64,000 nt of DNA from Neoscytalidium dimidiatum (Eukaryota > Ascomycota > Dothideomycetes > Botryosphaeriales > Botryosphaeriaceae), in the NCBI GenBank assembly GCA_037367355.1, contig CM074695.1, forward strand, positions 2,480,001 to 2,544,000, given 5' to 3'. Under the pieces are notes generated by a model. The model saw only the letters and a list, made by a program, of their open reading frames with translations, was not told the origin of the DNA and did not search any database. Shown here piece by piece: positions 40,658 through 52,027 of the stretch. Each line of letters starts with the position of its first letter. Positions within the stretch are counted from its first letter, which is position 1. Position numbers and translations under genes: made by a program.

Positions 40658-41509
40658 ATGGCACCCAACCGCGCCATCGCGATCCTCGAAAAAGCCTCCG
40701 CCGGCAACTACGGCGTCCCGGCCATGTGCTGCTACAACACCGAAGGCATCCTCGCGACCGTCCGCGCGGCCGAAGCCAAGCGCTCCCCAGCCATGATCCT
40801 ACTCTTCCCCTGGGCGATCCACTACGCGGGCGGGCTCCTCGTGCACCTGGCCGCCGAGGCCGCTCGCGGCGCCGCCGTGCCCGTCACCGTGCACCTGGAC
40901 CACGCGCAGACGCCCGAGATGGTGCGGCGCGCGGCCGACCTGGGCGGCTTCGACAGCATCATGATCGACATGTCGCACTACGAGCGCGCCGAGAACCTGG
41001 CGCTGACGCGCGAGCTCGCGACGTACTGCCGCGCGCGCGGCATCGCGACCGAGGCCGAGCCGGGCCGCATCGAGGGCGGCGAGGACGGCGTCGGCGACAC
41101 GGCCGACCTGGACGGCCTGCTGACCACGCCCGAGGACGCGCGCGACTTCGTCGACACCGGCATCGACTGGCTCGCGCCCGCGTTCGGCAACGTCCACGGC
41201 AACTACGGGCCCCGCGGCATCCGGCTCGAGTACGACCGCCTGGACGCGATCAACAAGGCCGTCGGCGACAAGGTGAAGCTGGTCCTGCACGGCGCGGATC
41301 CGTTCACGCAGGAGATCTTCCAGACATGTATCGGGCACGGCGTCAGCAAGATCAACATCAACAAGGTGCTGAACAACCCGTATGTGGATGCGTGGAAGGA
41401 AGGCGCTGGGAAGAAGCCGTTGACGGCGGTGATCGAGGAGGGCACGGCGGCGATGCAGAAGGCGGTGGAGAGCTGTATCGACATGTTGGGGAGTGCGGGG
41501 AAGGCGTGA
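40658..41509 (+). CDS. Class II (zinc) ketose-bisphosphate aldolase, GatY/KbaY/FBA family
   Basis: Metal-dependent aldolase cleaving a ketose (bis)phosphate to dihydroxyacetone phosphate and an aldehyde. It is an intronless 283-residue protein. Motifs seen are TVHLDHAQTPEM (Asp and His at the metal site, where FBA has HLDHG), IDMSHYERAEN, the second metal His in FGNVHGNYG, and LVLHGADPF followed by KININ. FBA enzymes usually have HGGSG at the fourth position, so HGADP is a substitution in the phosphate loop and suggests a different substrate. The frame stays open well upstream without an ATG; the ATG at 40658 follows a good CCACC context and begins at the expected first helix. It is divergent from the LtnD-like dehydrogenase, which fits a shared threonate- or erythronate-type pathway. 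Third-position GC is near saturation from 40.7 to 41.3 kb. Confidence 0.92.
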   Translation: MAPNRAIAILEKASAGNYGVPAMCCYNTEGILATVRAAEAKRSPAMILLFPWAIHYAGGLLVHLAAEAARGAAVPVTVHLDHAQTPEMVRRAADLGGFDSIMIDMSHYERAENLALTRELATYCRARGIATEAEPGRIEGGEDGVGDTADLDGLLTTPEDARDFVDTGIDWLAPAFGNVHGNYGPRGIRLEYDRLDAINKAVGDKVKLVLHGADPFTQEIFQTCIGHGVSKININKVLNNPYVDAWKEGAGKKPLTAVIEEGTAAMQKAVESCIDMLGSAGKA

Positions 41510-42312
41510 AGAGGGATGGTTTCATTTGGGCGGAGTGGATGAGTTACGAGAACATGAGAGATGACGATTGCATTGGGAGACTAGAGGGCTGGTGTTGAAG
41601 CGTGCACAAAAGTAGACGGTATTGCCTGTTTGGCAACTGGTGCAAGTTAATATGAAAGACGGGAAAGGACGCTGAAATGAGATCTACGGTTGGTTTATTC
41701 TACTATAAGGTAGCTCATAGCCATGCTCTAAGGAAATGATAATAGTGCATTGGACAATTGTTCTGACTTTTATTCATCTAATTCAAGTATGTGAACCCAT
41801 GCAAGCTGTGGATCAGCTTACAGCTCCAGGACGAGCATAAGTAAAAGTGTATAATTCAAGTCACTGTCGTGCTCGTTGAACACCGTCACCGATGAGAGTC
41901 ATGCTTAGGTGTGTACGAGTAGCATTGCTGAACAGGAGATAATAGGGTAATGTCAATGATGCCGCGAATATAAAGAAGGCCGAAGACAAGGCCAGAAGCC
42001 AGAAACTAGAGCAGTGAGGAAATCGATGAAAGGCCGCATTAACATCCATCAGTGTCCGTCACTCCCGGCATCCCAACCACGTATAGCGCCCCCAACCCGA
42101 GCCAGATAACCTTGAACGCCATGTCCTGCTCTGCAACCGACCATGGAGAATCTCAGCGTTGGGTAGAAAAACTTCATCAATGGGGTCATGCAGTGTACGC
42201 CTGTATCCTTTCAAAGCGGGAAAAAGGAAAAGAAAAGAGAGAAAGAGAGATAGAGACTGCCATTGTGAATCTCACCACGCCAAAGAGCGCTCTGGGTCGA
42301 AAAAACAGCGTC
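41510..42312. other. Convergent intergenic region
   Basis: 803 bp between the aldolase stop and the FHA-protein stop, AT-rich at 41.6-42.0 kb and holding both 3' UTRs. A 28-codon frame (42039-42122, minus) encodes one hydrophobic helix preceded by a TTGCAG acceptor-like site. I do not call it a gene. Confidence 0.5.
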
Positions 42313-44024
42313 TTAAAGGTCTATGGATGCCAGGACCGTGAAGATGGTGACGCCGCCAACAACAGCACCAATGCTGAAGTCACGCGCACGTCTCGTGAAG
42401 TTAGCAATCCGCCGCTTAGACATTTGTTCGGGAGTTGCAGCTTGGGCGGCGTTCGTGTCATCAACACTGGGAACGTCTTCGGCATCAAGCTTTGCCTCAA
42501 CCGCAGACCGCTTGGGACGAGTGGCCTCGACTTTGCTGATGTTCAACTTAACAGCGGTCGCGGCCTCATCGATGGGACGCTTGTCATCGTGTGCCGCCTT
42601 CTGTTCACCTGCGGAGGGCATCATTTCTACGTCAGAGGTAGCTCCAGCAGCGATTTCGCCCACCGCGGCATCCATGTCATGGTTTCCTGATTGTGTTGCA
42701 GGAAAAGAGGCGTCGGCTTCAGGTATGGGCTCGCACAGGTCGTTGATGGAATTGCTGAATGGACGAGTCTTGTTGAGACTCGACTCCCAGGGCCTGGGGC
42801 TCGTTGAGGCTTCCGGCTCCTCTGTTTCCGTCTTGAACATAATGTTACCAGCAGCTTCAGACATCCAAGGATTCAAATTCGATTCGTTTGCGGGGTCTCC
42901 AAGCTGCGCGTCTTCCCATACAACGTCTAACATTTCCAGATTGACACCGGCAGATGCACTAGACGGCTGGTCGGATGAAGTGTGTTCACCGAGGACTTCG
43001 CTTCCTTCAACATAAGAAGAGCTGAAGGAAGACTCATCGGCAACGGCAGCGGTTGAGCTGATCTCTACGGAGGCATCGGTCGCAAATTGGACTGAGTACT
43101 TGGGATAGCACTCAACCGACATGTCATCACTCCCCTCAGAATCGTCTCCAGAATCCTCGCTAGAGCTCTCGGCCGAGCCATCAGGTGAGGCATCCGAGTC
43201 CTGCTCAGAAAAGTATGTGTCTGGGATCATGGTAGTATCGCCGCCGTTCTCATGCATATCGTCCTCCTCTTCCTCCATGTCATAGTCGTCTTCGCTATAG
43301 AGCGAAGAGTCGTCACCATAACCTTTCTTAGCGTCCGAAAACTCCTGTGACTGAGGGACGGTGGTAGTGGTGGGAAACGCGCTGGAGAAGGCCCCGGTGG
43401 CGGTGACGGGATTGGCGTAGAAAGTGTAGCTGGCTGGCTCGTACGTGGCTGGGTAACAGAACATATTGTTAGCTGAGTTACTTCAAGCAAGGTTGTTGAG
43501 AGTGCAAGGCTGGATATTGTACGATGGGAGGGGAATTTGTGGGCAGCTAAGCGTACCGTTTCCGCGAATCACGGGCGAACCAAATTGAAGGGTAGACCCG
43601 GAGGAGATGGCGAACTCCTCGCCTTGCGATAACTCACGGCCGTCCACACGGGTACCGTGCATGCTCTTCAAGTCCCTAATAAAGACAGTCTAGGAGCCGT
43701 TAGTACACCAAGGTATGCGTTGGCAAGTTACCGACAGGGGGAATACGCACAGTACCAGTGGGGTCAGTCGTGATGGCAGCATGCTCCTTCGAGATAACCG
43801 GATTATTGATCTTTGTGTTATCGGCGGATGCAGCAACACCGCGGTTGGAAGAGGCGCGGCCTACGATCACGTCCTGTCCAGCAGCGAGCAGGATACGTCG
43901 CTCGGGGATGCCATCCCCCTCGCTGAGGGAAAGTAGCTTGACTTCGAGCACTGAAAGAAGTCAGCTTCATGACAACCCCGCGGTGAACAGCTCGGCCCCC
44001 CTACACACCTTTTTGGGCAGGCAT
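42313..44024 (-). CDS. Tail-anchored FHA-domain protein
   Basis: Phosphothreonine-binding adaptor, anchored by its C-terminus. Exons are 44024-44009 (16 nt), 43950-43751, 43689-43557 and 43448-42313, giving 494 residues. The FHA domain is at ~15-115: VIVGRASSN (GR on the first loop), NPVISKEHAAI (SxxH), and DLKSMHGTRVDG with the conserved Gly-Thr in place of NGT. An acidic, Ser-rich disordered region follows, then a single hydrophobic helix at the very end (IGAVVGGVTIFTVLASI) with two residues after it, as in tail-anchored proteins. SLMAP/HAM-4-type STRIPAK subunits share FHA plus tail anchor, but they have a coiled coil that I do not see. I therefore do not assign a name. The second intron has the perfect branch GTACTAAC. 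It is divergent from the Pol III subunit gene. Confidence 0.85.
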
Positions 44025-44601
44025 GACTGCGAGAGTGTGGTGGTTGAGTATCAGGAAGAAGTGGGTGAGTCAAGTGAGGCAGTGGTGACGCTACGGTGCC
44101 TTATCGAGCGATTTCCGACAACGGCCGAGGCTACGTAGGTGATGGCGTAGCCGGGCCGGGTAAGGCGGTTGGCGGGCGACTTGAGAGCGCTTTGTGACTA
44201 AGAAGTGTGGTGAGTGCAGGCTCTCGCAGTGAGACACCCAGCACTCTGGAGCTGTGAGAGGCAGTCGGTGAGAAGAGAGAGAGAGAGAAGGGGAGGTGTA
44301 GGGAGCCGCCTAGACGGTCCACCTGAGTCCGCGCCGCGGGGGAGCTGCGCCTAGCCCTAGCTGCCTGGACGGGCATGACGGAGCTGGAGGGCGATAAGAT
44401 ACCGGCTAAACCCCGGCGGAACCCCACCATGCTGCGCGACAATTTCTGGCCGTCGCGCAGAGAGCAAAGCGCAATGAGTCGACTTTTGCCCGCCACTCGC
44501 TGCTCTAACACCACTTCGATATTCTGCCCCGCGTACCGTCTCCTGCCGCCCCTCGCTCTGATCCGCTCATGCACGACCGCCGGTAGCATCCACACTTCAC
44601 A
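44025..44601. promoter_or_regulatory. Bidirectional promoter, FHA protein / RPC1
   Basis: 577 bp between divergent starts of two housekeeping-like genes. It contains a GA-rich tract (GAGAGAGAGAGAG near 44275-44292), a possible site for GAGA-binding or nucleosome-depleting factors. No TATA box is seen. Confidence 0.45.
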
Positions 44602-47600
44602 ATGGCGACGCAAGGGGAGGTGAAGGAGCAGGTCGTCGACCGCGTTCCCAAGCGCATCACTCAACTCGAGTTCGGCATTCTGTGAGCACCCATGCCCTGC
44701 CTGCTTGGCTGTCGCTGACCAGCTTTCAGCTCCAACCAGGACATTGTCAATCAAGCCGTAATCGAAGTCTCCGACCGCCATGTATACGACGCTGTCGGCA
44801 ACGGGCCCAATCGCACCGTTACCAAGCATGGGCCGATGGACGGTCGCATGGGCATTTCCAGCAAGAGCGCCACCTGCGAAACCTGCGGCGAGGACTTGAA
44901 ATCGTGTAACGGCCACTTTGGACATGTCAAGCTTGCTCTGCCTGCCTTCCATATCGGCTACCTGAAGATGATCATCGAGGTTCTGCACTGCATTTGCAAG
45001 GAATGCTCCAACATCCTACTGGACGAGACTTCAAGACAGAGATACACAAAGAGCCTGCGTCGTCCCGACCTTGACAGTCTGCAGCGTACTGCTATTTGCA
45101 AGAAGATATCTGCTGAATGCAGGAAGGTAAAAAAATGTCCTCACTGTGGCGCAACAAATGGTCCGGTCAGGAAGGTTGCCGGCCACCCGCTCAAAATCGT
45201 TCACCTCAAGTTTGATGCATATAACAAGTCAAATGCGAAGCGGAAAGAGATGCCCCGCGGCAAACCGGAATTCGATAAGTCGTTCGAAACCGCGAAACAG
45301 GGCAACACGGAGCTGGACAAGCACATTCGGAAGGCCGTGGACGACATGAACCCACTCAGAGTATTGAACCTTTTCAAGCGCATCAAAACCACTGATTGTC
45401 CGCTCCTCGGCATGTCTAAGGGAAGGCCGGAAATGTTCATTTGGCAATACGTACCTGCTCCCCCTGTGACTATTCGCCCATCTGTCGCGCAAGAGGCCGC
45501 AACCACCGAGGACGACATTACCAACAAGCTGGGAGACATTGTGCAGATCAGCTCATTGATCAGGGCAGGTCTGGCCAAGGGTCTTCCAGTGCAGACAATC
45601 ATGGAGCAGTGGGATTTCTTGCAGCTGCAAATTGCCTTGTACGTCAACAGCGATGTTCCCGGTCTTCAGGCCCAGGGCGTTGGAAAGCATATCAGAGGTT
45701 TCTGCCAGCGGTTGAAGGGTAAGCAAGGAAGATTTCGTGGAAACCTCTCTGGCAAACGTGTGGATTTCTCTGGCCGTACCGTTATTGGACCTGACCCGAA
45801 CTTGTCCATCGAAGAGGTTGCCGTCCCGGAAAGGGTGGCGAAAAACATGACTTATCCGGAGAAAGTCTCACGTTACAATATCGAGAAATTGCGGGGATGC
45901 GTGAGACGCGGGAAATTCAAACATCCTGGTGCCAACTTTGTGCTCAAGCAGGATGGTCGCAGGTTGGTCTTGGAGGTCCTCCAGAAGCTTGGAAAGCTCG
46001 AACAAACTGCAGACCAACTCCAAATCGGCGACGTGGTGGAAAGACATATCGAGGATGGAGACATCGTCCTCTTTAATCGACAGCCTTCTCTCCACAAACT
46101 CAGTATTCTCAGCCACAAGGCCAAAGTCCGACCTTGGAGGACGTTCCGTCTTAATGAGTGTGTCTGCAATCCGTACAACGCCGATTTCGATGGAGATGAG
46201 ATGAACTTGCATGTTCCACAGACTGAAGAGGCACGCACAGAAGCCATCGAATTGATGGGTGTCAAGAACAATCTGGCGACGCCAAAGAACGGAACACCCA
46301 TTATCGCGGCTATTCAGGACTTCATCACCTGCGCTTTCTTGACCACCAGGAAAGACCTTTTCCTAGATCGCAAGACTTTCACTCTCATGTGCAGTTACAT
46401 GTTCAATGGCGACTCGGTTAGGGACCCGGAAACAGGAAAATACCACAAGATTGACCTCCCACCCCCCGTGATCCTCAAACCTCAGGCCTTATGGACTGGC
46501 AAGCAAGTCTGGAATGTTCTCATGCGCCCTTATAAGGACTGCAAGGTTCTGGTAAACCTGGATGCCGCCTGCAAGCAATACAAGGGCAACAAGAAGGATC
46601 TCAACGAAGACGACGCCTGGCTCGTGGTTCGGAACTCAGAGGTCATGTGCGGTGTCATGGACAAATCGACGGTCGGCGACGGCAAGAAGGACTCTGTCTT
46701 TTATGTCATGATGCGTGATTTTGGCCCAGACTATGCCGTCCAAGCAATGAACCGATTGGCAAAACTGTCTGCACGCTGGCTGACGAATCGCGGGTTCTCT
46801 ATCGGTGTTAGCGATGTCACCCCAGGAAGCAAGCTCGTGGAACGGAAAACGAAGCTCATTCAGGATGCGTATGTTCAGGCCAAGAAGATCGTCGAACTGT
46901 ACAACTCCGGAAAGCTTGAGCGCGATGCAGGATGCGATGAGGAGTTGACGATGGAGAACAAAATTTCTGGTGTGCTGAACAAAGTCCGTGGAGAGGCGGG
47001 TGACATTTGCTTCTCCGAACTCACGAAGTGGAATTCGCCTCTGATCATGGCGAAGTGTGGTTCAAAGGGTTCCAACATTAACGTCGCCCAGATGGTTGCT
47101 TGTGTCGGCCAGCAGATTATCGGCGGTGCGCGTGTGCAGGATGGATTTCAGGATCGTACGCTGCCTCATTTCGCCAAGGGAGGTCGTTTGCCAGATGCCA
47201 AGGGGTTTGTTGCGAACAGTTTCTATTCGGGTCTGACGCCATACGAATTCATCTTTCACGCCATGTCCGGCCGTGAAGGTCTGGTCGATACTGCAGTCAA
47301 GACTGCCGAAACGGGTTACATGTCACGTCGTCTCATGAAATCCTTGGAAGATCTATCGGCTCAATACGATGACACCGTCAGAAACTCTGCCTCCCAAATC
47401 GTCCAGTTCCGGTATGGTGATGACAATTTGGATCCTGTTGACATGGAGGGAAAAGCCAAGCCCGTTAACTTTGTCCGCTCTTTTGATCATGCCCGGACTA
47501 CCACCTGGGATAACGAAGAGCGGGGGTTGTTACCTGATGAGATCAGGGACATCACGAAGAAGCGTCTAGACGCCAAGCGGAGAGAAATCCAGCGATACTC

Positions 47601-49044
47601 AGAGACCGGCGAAGAGCTGCAGTTCACGGAAGAAAACCTGGAGTTAGTCGACCAGAAGGAGTCGAAGCGAAACTTCTACGACGATGTCCAAGGATTCATC
47701 TTCAGCAAAGCGGATGATGTCGAACGGTTGACAACACGCTTTATTGAGGTCCAAAATGAGAATAAGCAGAAAGGCGAAGCTATCGCCGACGATGTTGGCT
47801 TTTCGAATATTGTCGATGGTGTTTCCAAGATCTCTCGCCGTTGCCTGGAATACTTCTTGGATCTCTGCCTTACCAAGCACGCACAGTCGCATGTCCAGCC
47901 TGGCCATGCAGTTGGAGCTGTCGGTGCACAGTCAATTGGTGAACCAGGAACGCAAATGACGCTCAAAACTTTCCATTTCGCTGGTGTCGCCGGCATGAGT
48001 ATCACGCAGGGTGTGCCGCGTATCAAGGAGATCATCAACGCGTCCAAGGTAATCAGCACGCCTATCATCACTTGTGAGTTGGAGAACAAGAAAGACATTC
48101 GCGCTGCACGTTTGGTCAAGGCTCGCGTCGAGAAGACGTATCTCAAAGACATTACTCATTACATTGAGGATGTATGGTATGATGAGGGTAACTATCTCAA
48201 CATGCGCATTGACTGGGAGACCGTCGACGCACTTGGCTTGGAGCTAACCAAGAATGATCTTGAACTTGCAATACTCAAGGCTCCGAAGCTAAAGATTGGT
48301 GCGGACGGTGGAAGGGTGGAGTTCTTCAAAAACCACATCCGCATCTACGTCCCGGACCTGAACGACCCCCAGAACGACAAGCAAAGGAAAGCAGCGTCGA
48401 CACGGACGGGAGCCTCGAAAGCGAAGAACTCGACAGACGATGCCTACTTCGCTCGTATTCAGCTGCTCAAGCGCGCGATTCCCGAAATCGCCATAAAGGG
48501 CTATCCGGAGGCGACGCGTGCCATCATCAAGAAGGAGGACAACGAAGAAGAAGACATCTCGCTCATCGTCGAAGGCTACGGGCTGAAGCTAATCATGGCT
48601 ACGCCGGGCATCAAGGGCACGCACACGTATACCAACTCGGTCCTCGAGTGCTTCGCCGTGCTGGGCATCGAGGCGGCGCGCACGACCATCATCAAGGAAA
48701 TCGCGTCCGTCATGGGCTCCATGGACATTGACCCGCGCCACATGCAGCTGCTCGCCGACGTCATGACGTACAAGGGCGACATCCTAGGCATCACACGCTT
48801 CGGCCTTGCTAAGATGCGCGACTCGGTCCTGCAGCTCGCCTCGTTCGAGAAGACGCCCGACCACCTCTTCGAGGCGGGTTATCGCGGCAAGAGCGACGGC
48901 GTGCAGGGCGTGTCCGAGTGCATCATCCTCGGCCAGAGTATGGGTATCGGCACGGGCAGCTTCAAGGTCGTGAGGAAGCTGAACTTGGCCCAGGAGGACA
49001 TCGGCAGGAAGGGCGATGCGTTCGAGGGTCTCTACAGCTGGTAG
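44602..49044 (+). CDS. RPO31: DNA-directed RNA polymerase III largest subunit (RPC1/RPC160)
   Basis: Catalytic subunit of nuclear RNA polymerase III, which makes tRNA, 5S and U6 RNA. Exons 44602-44681 and 44730-49044 give 1464 residues, almost the length I recall for yeast Rpo31. The clamp zinc-binding Cys/His set (CETCGEDLKSCNGHFGH, ~75-92) and a second CPHCG near 163 are present. The active-site aspartate triad is NADFDGDEMNLH near residues 509-520, followed by QDFITCAF. The bridge/trigger region contains GTQMTLKTFHFAGV near 1100. Pol III rather than Pol I or II is indicated by the length, the absence of a heptad CTD and the sequence after the trigger loop (VPRIKEIINASKVI). The last 400 bp show much higher third-position GC than the rest. 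The 48-bp intron is the shortest in the window. Confidence 0.97.
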
Positions 49045-51555
49045 CGCTCAGCAGCGGAGATTGGAGAAAAGGGGGCTTGGTTCGATTTGGACGGTTACGG
49101 AGCTGCGGGTGGGTTCGTTTCTGCTTTGGGTTTGCATTGCGTCGGCGTTGGAAAGGGTGGTGGAGTTCTCTAATCTGGGACAGACTGCATATGACAGCGT
49201 TTTCGCGCGTTCTTGACGCAGTAGCGGGGAAAGTCTTGCGGGGATCGTTATTGGGACGGAGGCCGAATGCCAATGAATGGAGCGTTTATGATAGGTGGAT
49301 GGTAGTGAATGGATAGGAAAGGCGAGAAGTATATCCACAAGATGCAAATTTACTTTTTTTTTTTCCTTTGCCTCTCCAACTTTACCTTAAGTTCTTTCGT
49401 CGCGTACGATGAACTACGATTTCCTGACATTGAACTAAGGAACACATGCCCCGATATGCATGAGGCCGCACCGGGGCCTCCTGAAAGAGATAGACCTAGG
49501 CGTTCGCCTGACGGGCTGCCTTCGCTCGCCTCGCCTTGCCTTACCGGATCGTTCCGGCGGCCCCAGAAGCTGCCGTGCTGGCTGCCTGCTGCAAGGCTAA
49601 GGCGCAGCACCCCACGTACGTACGGGCGGACCGACTTTTTGCGTGATTTTACCGCCCCGCCCGTCCCGCTAGCCGTGGCGGTGGGAGAAAAGGGAGAGAG
49701 ACGCTATCGAAGGGAAGAGAGGGGGGCGGGAACGGGAGAATGGGCGGCAGCCGCGGCACGGATAGCTGCGTGGGAAAGCGACTGGACGGGAAAAAGGTTT
49801 GTGGGAAAGCGCGGGAAAGTGGGAATGTAAGGTGATCGGCCAGAGGGCAGGAATCGGGAGGGAGGGGAGAGATGTGGTGAACCTACAAACTACTGGCTGT
49901 ACTGTGCAGTCCGTCGGTGGGAAAGTAGGTGGACTGATCCGTATGCGGTAAGTGCTTTCCGGATTGGGTTTTCGATGCTTAAGTGCCTTTTTTTTTTTTC
50001 TGACCAGTGAAGGGTTTTCTTGCAGAAGTCGTTTGTCTGCTGATGCAGGGAAAAATTGAGTGCTGTATGACGCAGGGGCAGAACGAAGGGGCGTGCCGGG
50101 TTGGTTGGAAGGGCGTCAGCGGCGGGGCGATGGCAGGTAAACACGAGGGGGTGGCTGCCTGCTACAGGCCCGCGTGTGTGGAGGGCAAGCAAGTCAGCTC
50201 TCTTGCGTGTGGGGCCGTGTGTAACCATCGTCGTGGAACGCAGGCCTTTTCCATGGCTACGACGAGGGAAGATGAACATGGGTCTGCGTGTGTACTGGTA
50301 CCGGGGCAGGCGGGCCGGCCGGTGAACAAGATGTTCGCCACCTGAACCATAACCATCGAGCGCAGTGCTCACGATGGACGCACAGGGCGAGGAGCTGGCA
50401 GCAGGGCACAGACAGGTACACAGGGCGGTACGACTTCAGCCACATTCTTCCTCTTGAACCGTCCGGAAAGGCGGATGCAGAGTACATCTCTAGCGCAGTG
50501 GAGGCGCGAACAATGCACAAATTGCAGGGAAGCGAAGTGGAAAGTCCGCTGGGCTTCAGCCTTTACACACCATATTCCTGGGAAGGCATGGAAAAGTTAT
50601 CCGAGGCATGATGGGCTGCGTGGTACAAAGTGTCGTCATGTGCGCTGGTTATAGTTCAATGGCCAAGGCGTTGGACCTCCGCCCCATGCTGTGTCCAAGC
50701 TGTAGGTTGCAACGGCGCGCAGAGGCAGGCGCTGTCGGATGTGTGTGGTGTGACTGGGACGTGTCCGGCTCTCGACTGCTGCAATGGTGAATGTTGCTTC
50801 TGTGCCGTTTTTGTTCTCTTGCAGTTCCCTTTTGATTGTCTCTCCACCTTGGGTCCCTGCAGTTACCGATTACACTCCCTTACTTCATGTGTGGAGGACG
50901 CACTATAGGCGCGTGGACCTGCGTGTTGTCGGCGCATGGGGTGGCTTTCCGAGAATCCGGTACTCTTGGGAATTTGCGTGGACCTCGCGTGGAGCTTGCT
51001 GTGGCGCTGGGAGGAGCGGGTATAGTCAAGTTACACCCCCGAGTATACGGTAGGGCGTAAATGGTTGACCAGGCGCTTAGGAACTTGCCGGCTTGAGGCT
51101 GGTCACCACGCGTGGATGGAAGTCATAATGTTCATCACTCACGTGTGGAGTTTGTGAAAATCATCGAATTGTAAAGAGGATTGTTAGTCATGGGTGATGG
51201 AATAGCACTGGATCGTCAAGTAAAATGATTTCCGGAACAATGCTAAATCCTCGTACTCTCGGGGTGGCCGTCCTGAAGCCTTACGTGGTACAGAAGCTGA
51301 CAATCGCTATTTTTTGACCAGATAAGTTGGTCTAGGGCACTGAAGTCAAGAGAAGCGATGTGTTCCGCTAGCTGCAGCCAGTAAGAAGAGTAAAAAAAGT
51401 TTCAATTTATGAATATGCGCCTGTTGTTCATAGTAACTGAGAAGCGTTCGGGGTATCATTTTCAATTTCACCATGTCCAACTGCGCCGAAGCCCCCCCCC
51501 CTAAGCAAAAGTAGGAATTTAGACTCAGGGATTGGTTGCAGTTGTGACACTATGG
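49045..51555. other. Gene-poor stretch, no protein gene seen
   Basis: 2511 bp. The first 300 bp are the likely RPC1 3' UTR. Frames near 49.4-49.8 kb and 50.0-51.0 kb are short, overlap on both strands and lack domains. Simple-sequence runs include poly-T (49353-49362 and 49990-50000) and a 12-base poly-C (51492-51503). A tRNA-like 77-nt stretch at 50642-50718 is discussed under findings. Confidence 0.5.
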
Positions 51556-52027
51556 TCAGCAAGACCGATCCTTGTGATCGGATTTATTCTCTTTTCCCTC
51601 ATCCTTGGGCTCATCTTGCTCCTCATGTACAGTGATCCCATGATGGTCAGACCCACACCCAGTCATACACTGCTCAAACGTTGTGCTATCAGTACCGCAG
51701 GAAGTTGCTGGTGACGTCATCTGCGATGAGTTCATTGACGGATGAACTGAATTGCTGAGAAGACATTGACGACATGCTTCTGTCACAACTCCGCAGCCTT
51801 TACATTCCTGGCAGATGGGGTTACGATAACTATAGAAGCCCCTCAGTCAGTCAGTCATGTGGTTACAGTGAGAGCGACTCATGAGAGCAGACCAGCGAAA
51901 CTCACCCTTGAGGGTGTCCAGCGCATTTAGGGCATGTTGAGATAGCCAGTCCACCGATGCAGACGTGCGGAGTTGAGGACTGCGAATTCGTGGTCGGCAG
52001 TATTGGATTTGACCATGTGCTGGACAT
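51556..52027 (-). CDS. Small Cys-rich CxxC protein (putative zinc-binding)
   Basis: Reconstructed two-exon gene, 52027-51906 and 51829-51556, 131 residues. The intron (51830-51905) has GTGAGT, TGACTGAC branch-like repeats and CTATAG, and joins two frames that are otherwise separate. The product has a Ser/Thr/Pro-rich start, then STCPKCAGHPQG, CQECKGCGVV and EACRQCL: three CxxC knuckles plus another Cys, resembling a zinc ribbon or DnaJ-type Cys-rich segment without Gly at every repeat. A second group of Cys follows (SCGTD, QCMTGCG). The C-terminus is acidic and Lys-rich and ends in Cys. There is no signal peptide. I do not recognise a named family. It is the only convincing gene in about 5 kb. 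Confidence 0.6.

Noticed and set aside
40157..41598. Aldolase frame extended upstream and a second long sense frame from 40273
   Set aside because: The in-frame extension has no ATG before 40658 and is not conserved-looking; the other frame is Arg/His-rich shadow sequence.
42039..42122. 28-codon minus-strand frame for a single hydrophobic helix after a TTGCAG acceptor-like site
   Set aside because: Could be an alternative last exon of the FHA gene, but no good donor in phase is visible and the FHA frame already ends with its own tail helix.
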